Positions 21,309 to 32,117 of a stretch of 64,000 bases of DNA are shown here, in pieces. The translations under genes were made by a program, and so were the position numbers. The DNA is taken from the NCBI GenBank assembly GCA_031761405.1, contig JASEVX010000007.1, forward strand, positions 55,252,616-55,316,615, in the 5' to 3' direction. Below the pieces are notes generated by a model that saw only the letters and a list, made by a program, of their open reading frames with translations, was not told where the DNA came from and did not search any database. The first letter of the stretch is position 1, and each line of letters begins with the position of its first letter. Source of the stretch: Serripes groenlandicus. Taxonomy: Eukaryota; Mollusca; Bivalvia; Cardiida; Cardiidae.

Positions 21309-21558
21309 TTTAGTGGTAGAGCATCCGTCTCTGGTGCGGTGGGTCTCGGGTTCGATCCCCGGCCGGGTCATACCTAAAACTTTAAACATGGTAGTAATGG
21401 TTTTTCCCTTTCTTGATGCCCCAGGCTTGTGGGATTAAGTTGACGACTGTTTCGTTGGTGCCATGATAAATGGACTACACATGATGATAACTAACCAAAG
21501 GAACACCGTGATATAATATAGAAAATGTTGACATCGGTGTAAAACATCATACAGACAA
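21309..21558 (+). mobile_element. SINE-B body, resumed
   Basis: 'agtggtagagcatccgtctc', B box 'gggttcgatccccggccg', 3' domain 'caccgtgatataatatagaa' and 'catcggtgtaaaac'. This completes the SINE-B begun at 21147. Confidence 0.8.
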
Positions 21559-21761
21559 ACACAGACAAAGATGTCTTTTCGCTCAGATACCGGTTCATGC
21601 ATATGAGTAGCGACGGGCGATTTGGGGTCTGTTTGACTCTTCGTAATGGGATCGATAATGTACAGGTAATCTGGCGTAAAACGGATTATTCATGAGATGT
21701 TTCTGGGAAATATTTACAGGTAGACGGACGGTGAACAGTTTTGTGAGATTGTCCAGATGTA

Positions 21762-21987
21762 TTAATCCTTTCCAAACTTACAACACATGACGATTTTGAG
21801 CAAAGACATACCCAAAACAAAATGGAAACTCCATTTACATGAAAGTGCAATAATTGAAATGAGTTGAAAACACGGTGACAAAAGGAGAAATTGCTCGTTT
21901 TGAGCAATTTCTTCTTTTGCCGCCATGTTTTCAACAAGCCGTCTGCTGCATAGGCGTCAGAAAGCGTCTATATGAGGGAAAGGGTAA
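21762..21987 (-). mobile_element. TM1 MITE
   Basis: 'ttaatcctttccaaactt' left, 'tctatatgagggaaaggg' right. The central hairpin is perfect: 'gagaaattgctcg' / 'gagcaatttctt'. Confidence 0.75.
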
Positions 21988-22010
21988 AGAACCAAAATTG
22001 CAAGACGCGG

Positions 22011-22012
<2 letters not shown>

Positions 22013-22062
<50 letters not shown>
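22013..22062. repeat. (AT)n microsatellite
   Basis: About 24 uninterrupted AT units. Confidence 0.95.
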
Positions 22063-22063
<1 letters not shown>

Positions 22064-22379
22064 CAGAAGCCGTTCTTAATGAACTTCATTAAACAATGGC
22101 TTAAGTAATGTTGAAGCAAATATGTATCATACTCATAAAAATCGACTTTCTGTTAGTGTAAGCAGAGAGAGAATACACTTATTCATTACATGGCGATGTA
22201 ATCTGGTCCGGTCTTGTTGTCTGACCATCGTCTTCTATTGATTGTCACATGTACATGTATTTTCCTTTCTAAAACAATGCAATGGGTAATACTATCGTGT
22301 ATCGTTTATACTATGACATATTATTAATCAATTAAGTGACATAATATGTTCTTGTATGGGTTGTTGTTGTATTTCCCAA

Positions 22380-22665
22380 CAATCTTCCCAAGCAACTGGC
22401 TGCTTTTCCACATAGACTAAGCCCAATGGTGGAAGACGAATGACGCATGTCGCATTGACTTTTGTCAATCGTCGGAACGAAAGTTGGCCGAGCCGGGATT
22501 CGAACTCACAACCCCTGTATTGACAGCCCGCGTCGCTACCGACTGAGCTACCGGTGTGTGGAGTACTGGTGTGAGAAAACCAGGAAATGCATGGGTAGGT
22601 GAACTGGCCGCCGTGATATAACTGAGAAATTGTTAAAAACGGCGTTAAACCCCAAACAATCAAAT
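22380..22665 (+). mobile_element. SINE-A with 5' inversion and target duplication
   Basis: 22380-22555 is the head and body on the minus strand, from 'cttcccaagcaactggctgc' to 'gactgagctaccggtg'. From 22556 the rest of the same element continues on the plus strand ('gtggagtactggtgtgag', 'gccgtgatataactgagaaa', 'cggcgttaaacccc'). The two parts meet at neighbouring positions of the consensus. The whole is flanked by an 11-bp imperfect duplication, GTATTTCCCAA (22369-22379) and GTAATTCCCAA (22666-22676). Confidence 0.8.
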
Positions 22666-22730
22666 GTAATTCCCAAGCATAACACATGCCAGTTTAATGA
22701 AATAGTAAACACGTATGGTATCTCTCTTAA

Positions 22731-22858
22731 ACGTTAATAATTGAAAACATTGACCTTGAAGAGGAATGAATCAATATTCCCACAATGTTTTATACTATTA
22801 CGTGTCGTCCTGTTCTTCGATTGGTTACGCTATCTGTTATTTAATGGAAAGAGTTAGA
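22731..22858. mobile_element. TM1 MITE remnant
   Basis: 'ttgaaaacattgaccttg', 'cccacaatgtttt', 'gtcgtcctgttc' and 'ggaaagagtta' are TM1 words in the right order, but strongly diverged. Confidence 0.35.
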
Positions 22859-23029
22859 GCATAGATAATTGCCTAGTGAATCATGCCTGTATCCATTTCT
22901 GTCTAGAGTAAATTATTGTAGAAGTCCGTGTTCTCTTGGTTCGTATTTCAACGATACCGTGCGCCAATCTCATTGACAATCAGTGCCCGAAACTATCAAA
23001 CTCTCAAAACGTTCTTTGTGTTCAGAAAT

Positions 23030-23376
23030 CAGGGCCGTAGCTTGGCAATTATCAATGTGTAGGCCGTCTCGTGAGAAAAATCAACATTGTGGACTCTGCG
23101 TGCGTAAAGTATCGACCCGGATCAGCCTAAGCATGCCACACAGGCTTACCCGGAGATACAATTTTCGCCTCCTGAGGATTTTCTGTTTCAGGAATCACTA
23201 CTCTATCTATCCCCCCTTAGACGGAATGTGTCGGCCGGATCAGTCTGCGCGGACAGCGCAGGCTGATATGGTCGATACATTACGCAGATGTGTATAGCCG
23301 CAGCTGCATTTTGGGACATGTTTAGAAACAATGTGTAGGCACGTGCCTACAGTGCCTAAAGGGAGCTACGCCCCTG
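23030..23376 (+). mobile_element. C347 composite MITE, copy 2
   Basis: 347 bp, ends 'cagggccgtagc' / 'gctacgcccctg', flanked by GAAAT (23025-23029) and GAAAA (23377-23381), a 4-of-5 duplication. GH-type core with 'ggactctgcgtgcgtaaag', 'ttcgcctcctgagg' and 'gtcgatacattacgcagatg'. Opposite orientation to copy 1. Confidence 0.85.
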
Positions 23377-23886
23377 GAAAAGAACGCCATGCTCCCAATA
23401 AGACTTAAGTTTGGTCTATTCCGATAATGAATTTGCTTCTGGACAATCGGATACTCGAGAAACAATTCTGAGTACAGATTAAACTTTTATAGTTTTAGAG
23501 CCAAACTAAAATACTACACTGTGTGTCTATCCTGTGCGTATATTGATTCTGACGACACCTTTTTTAAAGGTCGTCTCGAATTGACCCTATATATTTAAAT
23601 ATCTAAGAGTACACGTTCGTTTTTCTGTCCAATGAAATCGCACAATAGAAACAACACTCGATTCGGCTATACAAATGGTTACCAAACAAACGGAACTTCC
23701 ATCTCATTCTCTACGTCAATTATTTATATGGGTTATCTCCCTTATTGATACCAAACTGTCATGTATGCGACTATTTGATTGGCTGACACAAACGACCTTT
23801 GCATATAGATTCAAAAAGGTTCAATCTGGAACTCCCAGATATGTGTTCAGCCTCCAATTAAATCAGGTCATGTATTTCTCGTTACG
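23377..23886. other. No recognised feature
   Basis: No frame or family was recognised. Confidence 0.5.
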
Positions 23887-23953
23887 AGCTGTCTCACATG
23901 AATCTGTATTGCTTGCAAAAGCCTTCAAATACCTTTGGCAGCGAAATAGTTAA
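23887..23953. mobile_element. TM2 MITE, right half
   Basis: 'gagctgtctcacatgaatc', 'tgtattgcttgcaaaag', 'cctttggcagcgaaatag' and TTAA at 23950 match the right arm of TM2. The left arm is missing. Confidence 0.6.
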
Positions 23954-24194
23954 TGGTGAAGGCATCCGGCCTTAGGGAACTGGATGCCGATGCTCCATTT
24001 TGATATGGCTGGTTGGTGAGCTGCAAGTTAGTTAAATAAGGTTATCGAATGTCTGCCAGTCTAGTGACTGTCAAAAAAAGTGTAGGATTCTGGAAGTAAA
24101 TGTCAAATATGGTCTGGACATAGGTTTTTCATTAGTCACAATTGATTGAGCCTTTCAGATGGGGTATCTCTTCAATGCATATTTTCAAACACAT

Positions 24195-24422
24195 GCCGAG
24201 CCCCGGTAGCTCAGTCGGTAACGACGCAGGCTGTCAATGCAGGAGTTGTGAATTCGAACCCCAGCCCAGCCCGGCCAACATTCTTTCCAACGTTTGAGAA
24301 AAGTCAGTGTGACAAGCGTCATCTTCAACCAATGGGCTAACAGTCTATGTGGAAACTCAGCCAGTTGCGTGATATGACTGAAACAATGTTGAAAACGGCG
24401 TTAAACCCCAATCAATCAATAT
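24195..24422 (+). mobile_element. SINE-A with internal deletion and target duplication
   Basis: Head 'gagccccggtagctcagtcg', B box 'gaattcgaacccc', body to 'cagccagttgcgtg', then straight to 'atatgactgaaacaatg' and 'cggcgttaaacccc'. About 90 bp of the body is missing. Flanked by AACACAT at 24188-24194 and 24423-24429. Confidence 0.85.
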
Positions 24423-24429
24423 AACACAT

Positions 24430-25039
24430 AGGTGTGCCGCGTTTAGCGATTGGGAGTCTTATTGATGCACCGATTTTGCGTCATGAAAAGTTACACTGGC
24501 GTTCAACTATTGGGGTTTCACTTTTTACTTTGTTTTATATGTATTTAGGCGCGACATAAATGTACATACAGGCGGAAAGGTGAGACTGTGTGTATGAACA
24601 TACTCATGCCAAGCTACATTGAACTGTTTGGATTAACAAGTAAGAAAAGTCCAGACCGTGAAATACAACGGGTCAAAACGCGTCTCCTTCCCGGAGAATT
24701 AAACAGTTGTGGTACCGTTTCTGGTACCGTTTCTGGCGCGAAAATGTCAAAGGCCATTTGAAAACCGACCCCTGTGACTTGTCGGCCAGTGGTGTCAATG
24801 ATCGGCCTACGCATCTGTCTGATTAGTGTCTTTCCGTTCACTAATCAACCATGATAGTTCTGAAGTTAAATAAAATCTAAATGTTATTTAAAACGACTAC
24901 ATGTTAACAATTACATCTTATTTGGCAGTAGCGCCTAAACATCATAGTGTGTTTTCTGTGTGCGGCACGGCCCGTCAATAAATGTAGAAAACGAAGTGCT
25001 TTTCAGACAAGAATAACCCGATCTTAAGCTTTGATTTGA
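24430..25039. other. No recognised feature
   Basis: No credible frame. A short direct repeat 'ggtaccgtttct' at about 24712 is the only pattern. Confidence 0.5.
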
Positions 25040-25255
25040 TTGGTTGATTTGTTTGTTTATTTGTTATGGTGATTTATGCCGCTCTCAACAATTTTTTCAG
25101 TGAAATTACGGCGTTTTGCTGGCAAAGCTACCATTATTACTGGTTCTGATTTCCTGACTCCGAGCGATTCAGCCATAATGCTAACCCCAAAATCCTAAAA
25201 ATCGCCATTAGAATCATGTTTTAAGGAGTTGGTATAACGCGGTCGGGGATCCTAT
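25040..25255 (-). mobile_element. SINE-B, reverse
   Basis: Read on minus: 'gacgcgg'-type head eroded, 'ttggtataacgcggtcgggg' region, 'gctaaccccaaaatcct' and 3' domain 'cgccgtaatttcactgaa', 'gttgagagcggcataaa', tail 'aaacaaacaaatcaac'. Confidence 0.65.
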
Positions 25256-25368
25256 AGTTTGAAAAGGAATTATACAATGACATACATGAATTTTCATTTA
25301 ATTCACTCTGAGTTTTTGATTCCACAATGTGTCATTTTGTAAAGGAAATCCCGTATTTGATGAAAATG

Positions 25369-25601
25369 TGAGCTGTTCCACGAGAAAACCAACATTGCGT
25401 AAAGTATCGACCCGGATCAGCCTAAGCATGCCGCACAGGCTCATCCGGTTAGACACTTTTCGTTTCATGTGGGTTTTCTATTCCTCTAACCCACTGAGAC
25501 GGAATTTGTCGGCCCGGATTAACCTTCGCGGACAGTGAAGGCTAATAAGGGTCGATACATTACGCAGTCCATAATGTTGTTTTTTCTCGTGAAACGACTC
25601 T
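25369..25601 (+). mobile_element. GH MITE copy
   Basis: 'tgagctgttccacgagaaaa' left and 'tctcgtgaaacgactc' right. Inner 'gcgtaaagtatcgacccgg' and 'gggtcgatacattacgcag' arms with GC hairpins. Confidence 0.75.
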
Positions 25602-25863
25602 TGTAAGTACGTCACAGTAATCAATATAGTATAGTAGAATGGTCAGGACCAGACCACTATCGTGTAGACATAACTTTAAAAGGTCGTCAACGAAAACAAT
25701 AAATAGCAACAACAACAACAACTTTTACCAGCTTATAGTATGGCACTCTGCAAAAGAGTGAAATTTGTTTTGTACTCAAAAGGAAAAATTCAAAGAAATT
25801 TCAAGTCGTTTGTATATATACATTGAAATCGCAGTTCCCATCGTATAGTCTATGTAGCTATCG

Positions 25864-26103
25864 TTAGCCCTTTCCTACATACAACAACGCAGCAGCAAAC
25901 TACTGCAGTATGAAATCACATTAATATGGAACATATCCTTAAATGGAATAATAATTGATATTAATTATTGAATAGACTTGAAAACATTGTGGAAAAATTG
26001 AGAAACTGCTCGTAATGAGCCATTTTCCCATTTACCACAACCGTTTTCAAAAGTTGTCTGCTGCAGAGGCGTGTAAAAGCGTATGTATGTGGGAAAGTCT
26101 TAA
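25864..26103 (-). mobile_element. TM1 MITE, full length
   Basis: 'ttagccctttcctacata' left, 'atgtgggaaagtcttaa' right. Shoulders 'gcagcagcaaac' / 'gttgtctgctgcagagg' and central hairpin 'gagaaactgctcg' / 'gagccattttccc'. Confidence 0.7.
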
Positions 26104-26325
26104 GCTTACATGCTACTGTTATCGCTGTGGAAATCATACCGAGAAAATAATAGCCATATATATCAATAAATGACCCTCTTACCGTATTTCAAGAGCGGCG
26201 GCGAAATTGATTGGGGCAGTTTGTTTAAAGAGAGAGAAGCGCCCAGTCAATAGTTTGTCATTCGAGACGGGGGTTCATTGGAGTGGCTCTCATTCATTGA
26301 GAATCGTCTGAAAGTCGACCGAGTC

Positions 26326-26386
26326 ATTTCGTACCAGTCCCATTTCGTACAAGTCCCATTTCGTACCAGTCCCGTTTCATACCAGT
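26326..26386. repeat. 17-bp tandem repeat, ~3.5 units
   Basis: The unit is 'atttcgtaccagtccc' plus one base. The last 'accagt' runs into the truncated SINE-B at 26383. Confidence 0.8.
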
Positions 26387-26478
26387 TTATCGTGCGAGTC
26401 AGTCGTGATGCGGCCCCAACATCCTGAGCCTTAAGGAGGGAAAGCCATTGCTACTCAATTTATAGTATTTGGTATGAA
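26383..26478 (-). mobile_element. SINE-B internal fragment, reverse
   Basis: 'gagtcagtcgtgatgcgg', 'ccccaacatcctgagcc' and 'ggtatgaac' are the reversed middle of SINE-B. Both ends are missing. Confidence 0.6.
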
Positions 26479-26488
26479 CTGTCTCGAG

Positions 26489-26835
26489 CAGGGGCGTAGC
26501 TTTGCAATAATCAATGTGTAGGCCGTCTCGTGAGCAAATCAACGTTGTGGACTCTGCGGCAAGTATCGAACCGGATCAGCCTAAGCATGCCACACAGGCC
26601 TACCCGGATAGACACTTTTCGCCTCCTGTGGATTTTCCGTTTCAGGAATAACTACTCTATACATCTATCTCCCTTAGACGGAATGTGTTGGCCGGATCAG
26701 TCTGCGCGGACAGTGCAGGCTGATCTGGTCGATACATTACGCAGATGTCTATCGCCGCAGCTGCATTTTGGGGGCATTTTGAGAAACAAATGTGTAGGGA
26801 CGTGCCTACAGTGCCTAAAGGCAGCTACGCCCCTG
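26489..26835 (+). mobile_element. C347 composite MITE, copy 3
   Basis: 347 bp with ends CAGGGGCGTAGC and 'gctacgcccctg' and a perfect 5-bp duplication TCGAG (26484-26488 and 26836-26840). Same GH core and outer arms as the other two copies. The 126-codon frame here is an artefact. Confidence 0.88.
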
Positions 26836-27066
26836 TCGAGGTTCGAACTTAGGGCGGGCGTATCACATCTACACCAACGAGGCGGTGTGATCATAAAGCA
26901 ACTTCTGTAAAGCCGTTTCTTTTTTGGATTCATTTGCGTGGATGAGCAGGCTGGTCGTTTTATACACGCGTTATAATAACGTTAAAACTAGTCCGCTCCA
27001 TTCCAAATGTTAAAAATTTAAACTGATAAAAATACCATTACCCGGCTCTGTCGCTATACACAATAC

Positions 27067-27438
27067 AGTCCGACCTGTGCTTAACGACCATCACTGGGAA
27101 GGGAACAATCTGGTCTTTAATCACAGGTGGTCTATAATTACATGGTCATTTACGTAAAATACTCCGAACTGTGTTTAAAGACCATCCATTGAAAGAGAAC
27201 AATCTGGTTTTTAATCACATGTGGTATTTAATTACATGGTCATTTACGCAAAATAGTCCGAACTGTGTTTAACGACCATCAATGGGAAGAGAACAATCTG
27301 GTCTTTAATCACAGGTGGTCTATAATTACATGGTCATTTACGCAGAAAATGAGTATTTGGGAAAAATAAAAGTGTGGTTGTTATTGACAGGGAATTTCTA
27401 AATAAAGGTGGTCTTAAGCACAGGTCTGATTGAACTGT
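27067..27438. mobile_element. TIR element with internal ~93-bp repeats
   Basis: Ends 'acagtccgacctgtgctta' and 'taagcacaggtctgattg' + 'aactgt' are imperfect inverted repeats. Inside are three direct repeats of 92-94 bp ('gaccatc.atgggaag', 'gaacaatctggtctttaatc', 'acaggtggtctataattaca', 'tggtcatttacgcaaaat'). It is non-coding, and the superfamily was not determined. Confidence 0.6.
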
Positions 27439-27649
27439 GAAATGTGTGTGGTGGAACGAGATAAGGATCAAACTGACGATATTACGTGCAATGTTTTCTT
27501 ACTTAAACGTTATTTTCCCAAGAATTTACAATTTCGGGTAAAGTCTACAAGGGTGATTTAATGTAACAGGGGTTACATGAAATATAAATCACTGGGGTTT
27601 TGTTCTGCATTTATTTTTACCACAAGCCAAATATCTACAGGGTTACTAG

Positions 27650-27799
27650 TAAGAATTTGCCAACACTGAGCAATTTCTCATTTTGTCACACAGTTTTCAA
27701 CTATATTCTATAAATATACTTTATATAGTCATATTCTAGTTTTGGGTCGTGATGGATTCAAAGTCGTCTACAACAGTTTATTATGTCGAAACGGGTTAA
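27650..27799 (+). mobile_element. TM1 MITE, right half
   Basis: 'gagcaatttctcattttgtc', 'tcaaagtcgtctacaacag', 'gtcgaaacgggttaa'. The left end is absent. Confidence 0.55.
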
Positions 27800-29196
27800 A
27801 CAAACGCGGGTTCATTATAAGAGCATTATACTTCATTCACTGCTAATTATCAGACTCTACTGATCACATGAAAGCAACGAACGCCCCTCTATCGTTAAGA
27901 ATCGAGGTTTTCAAGGCACTTCATTCACAAATATAGGATCTGACATGAGCTGTCAATTCATGTAAAGTTTTATTAAACGAGTTCAAGAAATTTGTAATTA
28001 CGCGAGCCTCTGGCGAGTTTAATAACAATTTTGTTGGACGAGTTTAATAAAACTTTATGCAATGACAACGAATGTCAGATTATTTTTATCACATGACGAA
28101 ACACAAAAAGAAAATCGTTTTTTCGCTATCAGAAAATAGTCCAAGCTTGTAATACTTAATGTACTGTTAACTAATCAGACAAACAGCCAGTTTTATGCGC
28201 GATAATAGTCCCTTTACCTCGTTCATCTATCGTGACGTTTGTATTTACCGTATCCACGTTCTCAGCCATTTTTGTAAACATTTGCGGATGAATACAAAAA
28301 TAATGATTCGGTCATGTTATATTACACACGTGACATATCAAGTAATACGTAATGGGTATATAAGATCGGATACAAGCATTGTCATGTGATAACAAAATAT
28401 ATATAAATGCTCTTGAGTGTGTTACTATGTTGCGAACATAAGGGCGACTCTATTTATAGAGTTTGCCGCTTTCTATGACCTTAGCATAGGACTCCATAAG
28501 GTTAGACTGTGGAGTTCCTTCCCCTTATTACTGCGTATAGGATCATAGGAAGTCGGGAACCAGACTACCATTATGTATTCATTGATAGAATGTATCGCAC
28601 CGGGAGACCAATATTTCAAGAATTGGATATGGACTCTTCCGTTTGCTGGACATGTCATTATTCAGCATTGAAAGGGTTGAACAGTCAACTCATGTTGGGT
28701 GTATATGTATGTCGCCACTCAGAGTAATGTCACAATGTCGGAATGATACAAAACCAGGCTTGAGTGTAAAGATTACAATTTCAAGACCTTCACACACGTG
28801 TCACGTTTACCTCCAGAACACAAATTGTGTCGATATACAATACACCAAATAGATTCCTTCTTTGTTTACATGTAAATCGACCAGCTTCAGCCCTCAGTTG
28901 TCACACTTTCTAAGCGTTTCTCATATTGAAAACCATATATCATTGAATCGAGTTACATCTTAGCTTTAAAAATAATCCAAAGAAAATTGGGAAGGGAGTT
29001 ATGCATTATGCAAGAAAGAATTCACCAGGCGAAAATGGTTATCGTCATTTTGGACCAAATCGGGCCCGGACAAAACCGGTGTTTAATATTCTCTACTTTA
29101 AATTTCAAACAAGGTCAATATACTAAAAATGATCAAATAAATCATTTCCAGTGCATCCTATACACATTTGCAATGACTTACAACTCAATGTCACAT
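27800..29196. other. No gene; one inverted repeat
   Basis: 'taaagttttattaaacgag' (about 27962) and 'gagtttaataaaactttat' (about 28039) form an inverted repeat of about 100 bp overall. A second loose inverted repeat sits around 28470-28555. Frames here are short and unrecognised. Confidence 0.4.
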
Positions 29197-29712
29197 ATTC
29201 AATGCATTCTGGGGATGGTAAACACTCATTTCTACACACAAAAATGTTTATTTTAGAGACTTTTTGGCTCTAGATCAGCATGACCGCGGATGTATTTTGC
29301 CTTTTTTCTACCAAAAGGGAATATTCGAAGTGAATTTTTTTTTTTTATATATAGTTTCATCATGCACGCATTTACAATGGATTTAGATTCAATTTCATAT
29401 ATTCAATGCATTCTGGGGATGGTAAACACTCATTTCTACGCAAACAAAAAATGTTTATTTTAGGGACTTTTTGCCTCTAGATCAGCATGACCGCGGATGT
29501 ATTTTGCCTTTTTTCTACCAAAAGGGAATATTCGAAGTGAATTTTTTTTTTTTATATATAGTTTCATCATGCACGCATTTACAATGGATTTAGATTCAAT
29601 TTCATATATTCAATGCATTCTGGGGATGGTAAACACTCATTTCTACGCAAACAAAAAATGTTTATTTTAGGGACTTTTTGGCTCTAGATCAGCATGATCG
29701 CGGATGTATTTG
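29197..29712. repeat. ~205-bp tandem repeat, 2.5 units
   Basis: Units start 'attcaatgcattctggggat' at 29197, 29401 and 29608 (periods 204 and 207). Each has 'agatcagcatgaccgcggat', a T-run and 'catgcacgcatttacaatgg'. The units are almost identical. A diverged partial unit precedes at about 29150. Confidence 0.9.
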
Positions 29713-30027
29713 GAGTAATTCGACCAATAGGGTTCTAATTGTTTATATATGCGAAGTGAACATTTATCTTTCATGATATCATATTTAAGCAATTAATGAC
29801 TAGCACTTAAACAACATAAACAATTTTGGAGCAAAAGTCGAACTCTTCCCACCGCTGATGAAAGATAAATGTAAGGTTAGATACATTGTGTGGGGAAAAT
29901 GAGAAATTTCTCACACAGACGTCTCCTTCGGAGTTGTCAAAATATGTTTACACCAAGGCAAAAATTAATCTCGATAAAGTGCCTCTCTCTCTTGAACAGT
30001 TATATTTCTTTGTCTCCGCTATATAGA
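29713..30027. other. No recognised feature
   Basis: 'gcgaagtgaacatttatctttcat' and a nearby 'gatgaaagataaatg' form a weak inverted repeat. Nothing else was seen. Confidence 0.4.
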
Positions 30028-30205
30028 GAAGGTTTTATTTATTGGTTGGGGTTTAACGCCGTTTTCAAAATTGGTTCAAAGATATCAACTTGTTTATTTT
30101 TTCAACATGAACTGTGATGGATGAAACAAATGACACTAGCCGCATTAACTTCGACACACGTCGTAAAGACTGTTAAACCAACAACCCCTGGGTTGAGAGC
30201 CCTTA
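30028..30205 (-). mobile_element. SINE-A, reverse, decayed
   Basis: 'ttattggttggggtttaacg' + 'ccgttttcaaaattgg' is the reversed tail and 'aacaacccctgggttgaga' the reversed head region. Much of the body is lost. Confidence 0.55.
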
Positions 30206-30327
30206 TATTAATCTTATACATATAAAATGACTTTACAGTTACAGGTTTTGGTATTGCAGGCAGATTCTTTGTGCCGGAATCCGCACGTTTTATGCGTGGG
30301 GCATCATGTAATAAATAACAAAGTAAT

Positions 30328-30500
30328 AATTCGATCCAAGATCGAGTCCTTCCCTAATTTATTTTTAAAATTGTAGTACCTGCTGCCTTCCTTGACGCTC
30401 GTGATGCGATGTTGGAAAAGCATGACGACTGATCCAGTGGTGTCAGGATAAATAAACTGGTAGTACTGGTAACTGACACTGAAACCGACGTTAAACACAA
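30328..30500 (+). mobile_element. SINE-B, decayed
   Basis: 'attcgatccaag', 'gacgactgatccagtggtg' + 'tcaggataaataaactgg', 'tagtactggtaactgac' and 'cgacgttaaacac' follow SINE-B order. Confidence 0.6.
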
Positions 30501-30644
30501 TCTAAACAAATGACTTGTTTAGCATGGACAGTAACTACTTAGGTTGTATGTTGCGTTGTGAGGGATACTTTAAACAGAATAAAAGCGCTGCAGTGCTGAC
30601 GGCCTGGGAGCTGCTGGAAGGTTGGATTTTTCGACAAACGGGCC

Positions 30645-30860
30645 CTACGGCCCCGGTTAATCCGTCACTGTATAATTCACGTGACTTCGTTCGTGGCGTG
30701 GGGGTGGGGGGGGGGGGGGGGGGGTTTAGTCGGGCACGGCATAGGCCCCCGCTAAATCCGCCACTACATTTGCCATGCTTTTTCTTTGTTTACCATTATT
30801 TTTTCGACGCACGACCCCCGGTTAATCCGCCACTGTATTTTTCACGTGACTTTTTTCTTT
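30645..30860. repeat. Imperfect triplicate with poly-G tract
   Basis: 'ccccggttaatccgtcactgta', '..cccgctaaatccgccacta' and 'cccccggttaatccgccact' are three diverged copies, two followed by 'ttcacgtgact'. A run of about 20 G lies at 30704-30723. Confidence 0.6.
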
Positions 30861-31301
30861 TTTTCCGTTCCTCTTCGCGAATGTTAATAATGTTAACAAG
30901 CGTCCATATTTGACCTCTCGGCGCATTGATTGCTAAAGCATTTCTTAAACTTATATTGGAGTACTCACGCCTTAAGTTTTTCACTAATGCACCATAAACA
31001 TTAAAATGATATTTATGGGGGAGATCCTAACTCTTTAAATACAGTTTTGTTGAATCCATGATGAACTATTTCTCATGCGTTGTTTGGTGCTAACAGCAAT
31101 TGGCAGGCTGCCAACTCCGAAAAATGGTATTACTACTATGACCAGGGGCTTAAACCCCAGGCCAAAAACAAACATATAATAAGTTAAAAATTAGTCTAGA
31201 AAAACAAGAACTATATGTTGGCGTGTTAGATGCTCGTGTATCTTTCCCGCAGACAATAATACGTTAACATTCTTAAATCGAAAAGCTCATTAAAATACAT
31301 T
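30861..31301. other. No recognised feature
   Basis: No frame or family was recognised. Confidence 0.5.
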
Positions 31302-31569
31302 TCAGCCGAATTACGGGAAAAACAACAACATTGTGGACTCTGCGTAGGGTATCGATCCGGACCAGCTTAAGCATGCAGCGCAAATTAACCCGTACAGACA
31401 TGTTTCGTCTCTTGTGTATTTTCTGTTGCAGGAATCATTACTCTAAACCTCTTTCCACCTGAGACGGTAAGTGGCGGCCCGAATTAGGCTGCGCGGGCTG
31501 CACAGGCGGATCTTGGTCTATACATTACGCAGAGTCCATAATTTTTGGTTTTCTGGAGGAACGGCTCAT
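31302..31569 (+). mobile_element. GH MITE, full length, diverged
   Basis: 'tcagccgaattacggg' left and 'ggaggaacggctcat' right. Inner 'ggactctgcgtagggtatcg' and 'ctatacattacgcagagtcc' arms are clear. Confidence 0.75.
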
Positions 31570-31811
31570 CTACGATTCACAAGGACATATTGGGTTAATA
31601 TTATTTTTAAACAAACCAAAATAAGATGGCTGATGTGATTAGTCGACCCGACGGACGTGACATCATTTACCCATGGTGGGAAAGAAAGCAAACGTCTGTT
31701 TTTCTAGAGACAGAACAGATCGCAGGTAGCTTCGTAATAATGCAGGCGACGTGAGTGCCGATGCATACCAACATTCCCATAGTCTATTTCAAGATAGCTT
31801 GAATGCAAGGA

Positions 31812-31912
31812 GTATTGTTTGTTTGTTTTATTGGGGTTTGACACCACTTTTAACATTATTTCAGTAATATCACGGCGACAGTTCTCTTGTTCATGACCCG
31901 TGGCTAGTGAAG
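31812..31912 (-). mobile_element. SINE 3' domain, reverse
   Basis: 'ttttattggggtttgacacc', 'cagtaatatcacggcgacag' and 'ttcatgacccgtggctag' are the reversed tail and adjacent module of the 17889-type SINE. Confidence 0.6.
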
Positions 31913-32117
31913 GGAGTAACACGGATGATAACAACCGGTCGCAATATATCATAGACACCAGATAATGCATTTTGACATGCCGATATGAAAATACAGACTG
32001 TGCATGCAGCGAACAATATCTACACTCGAAAGACCAACAACAATCCCAAAGGGTCAGGGACGTGGAACTAACACGTTATGTCATAGTAAATGAGCCAAAC
32101 AATTGATTGATATGAGT

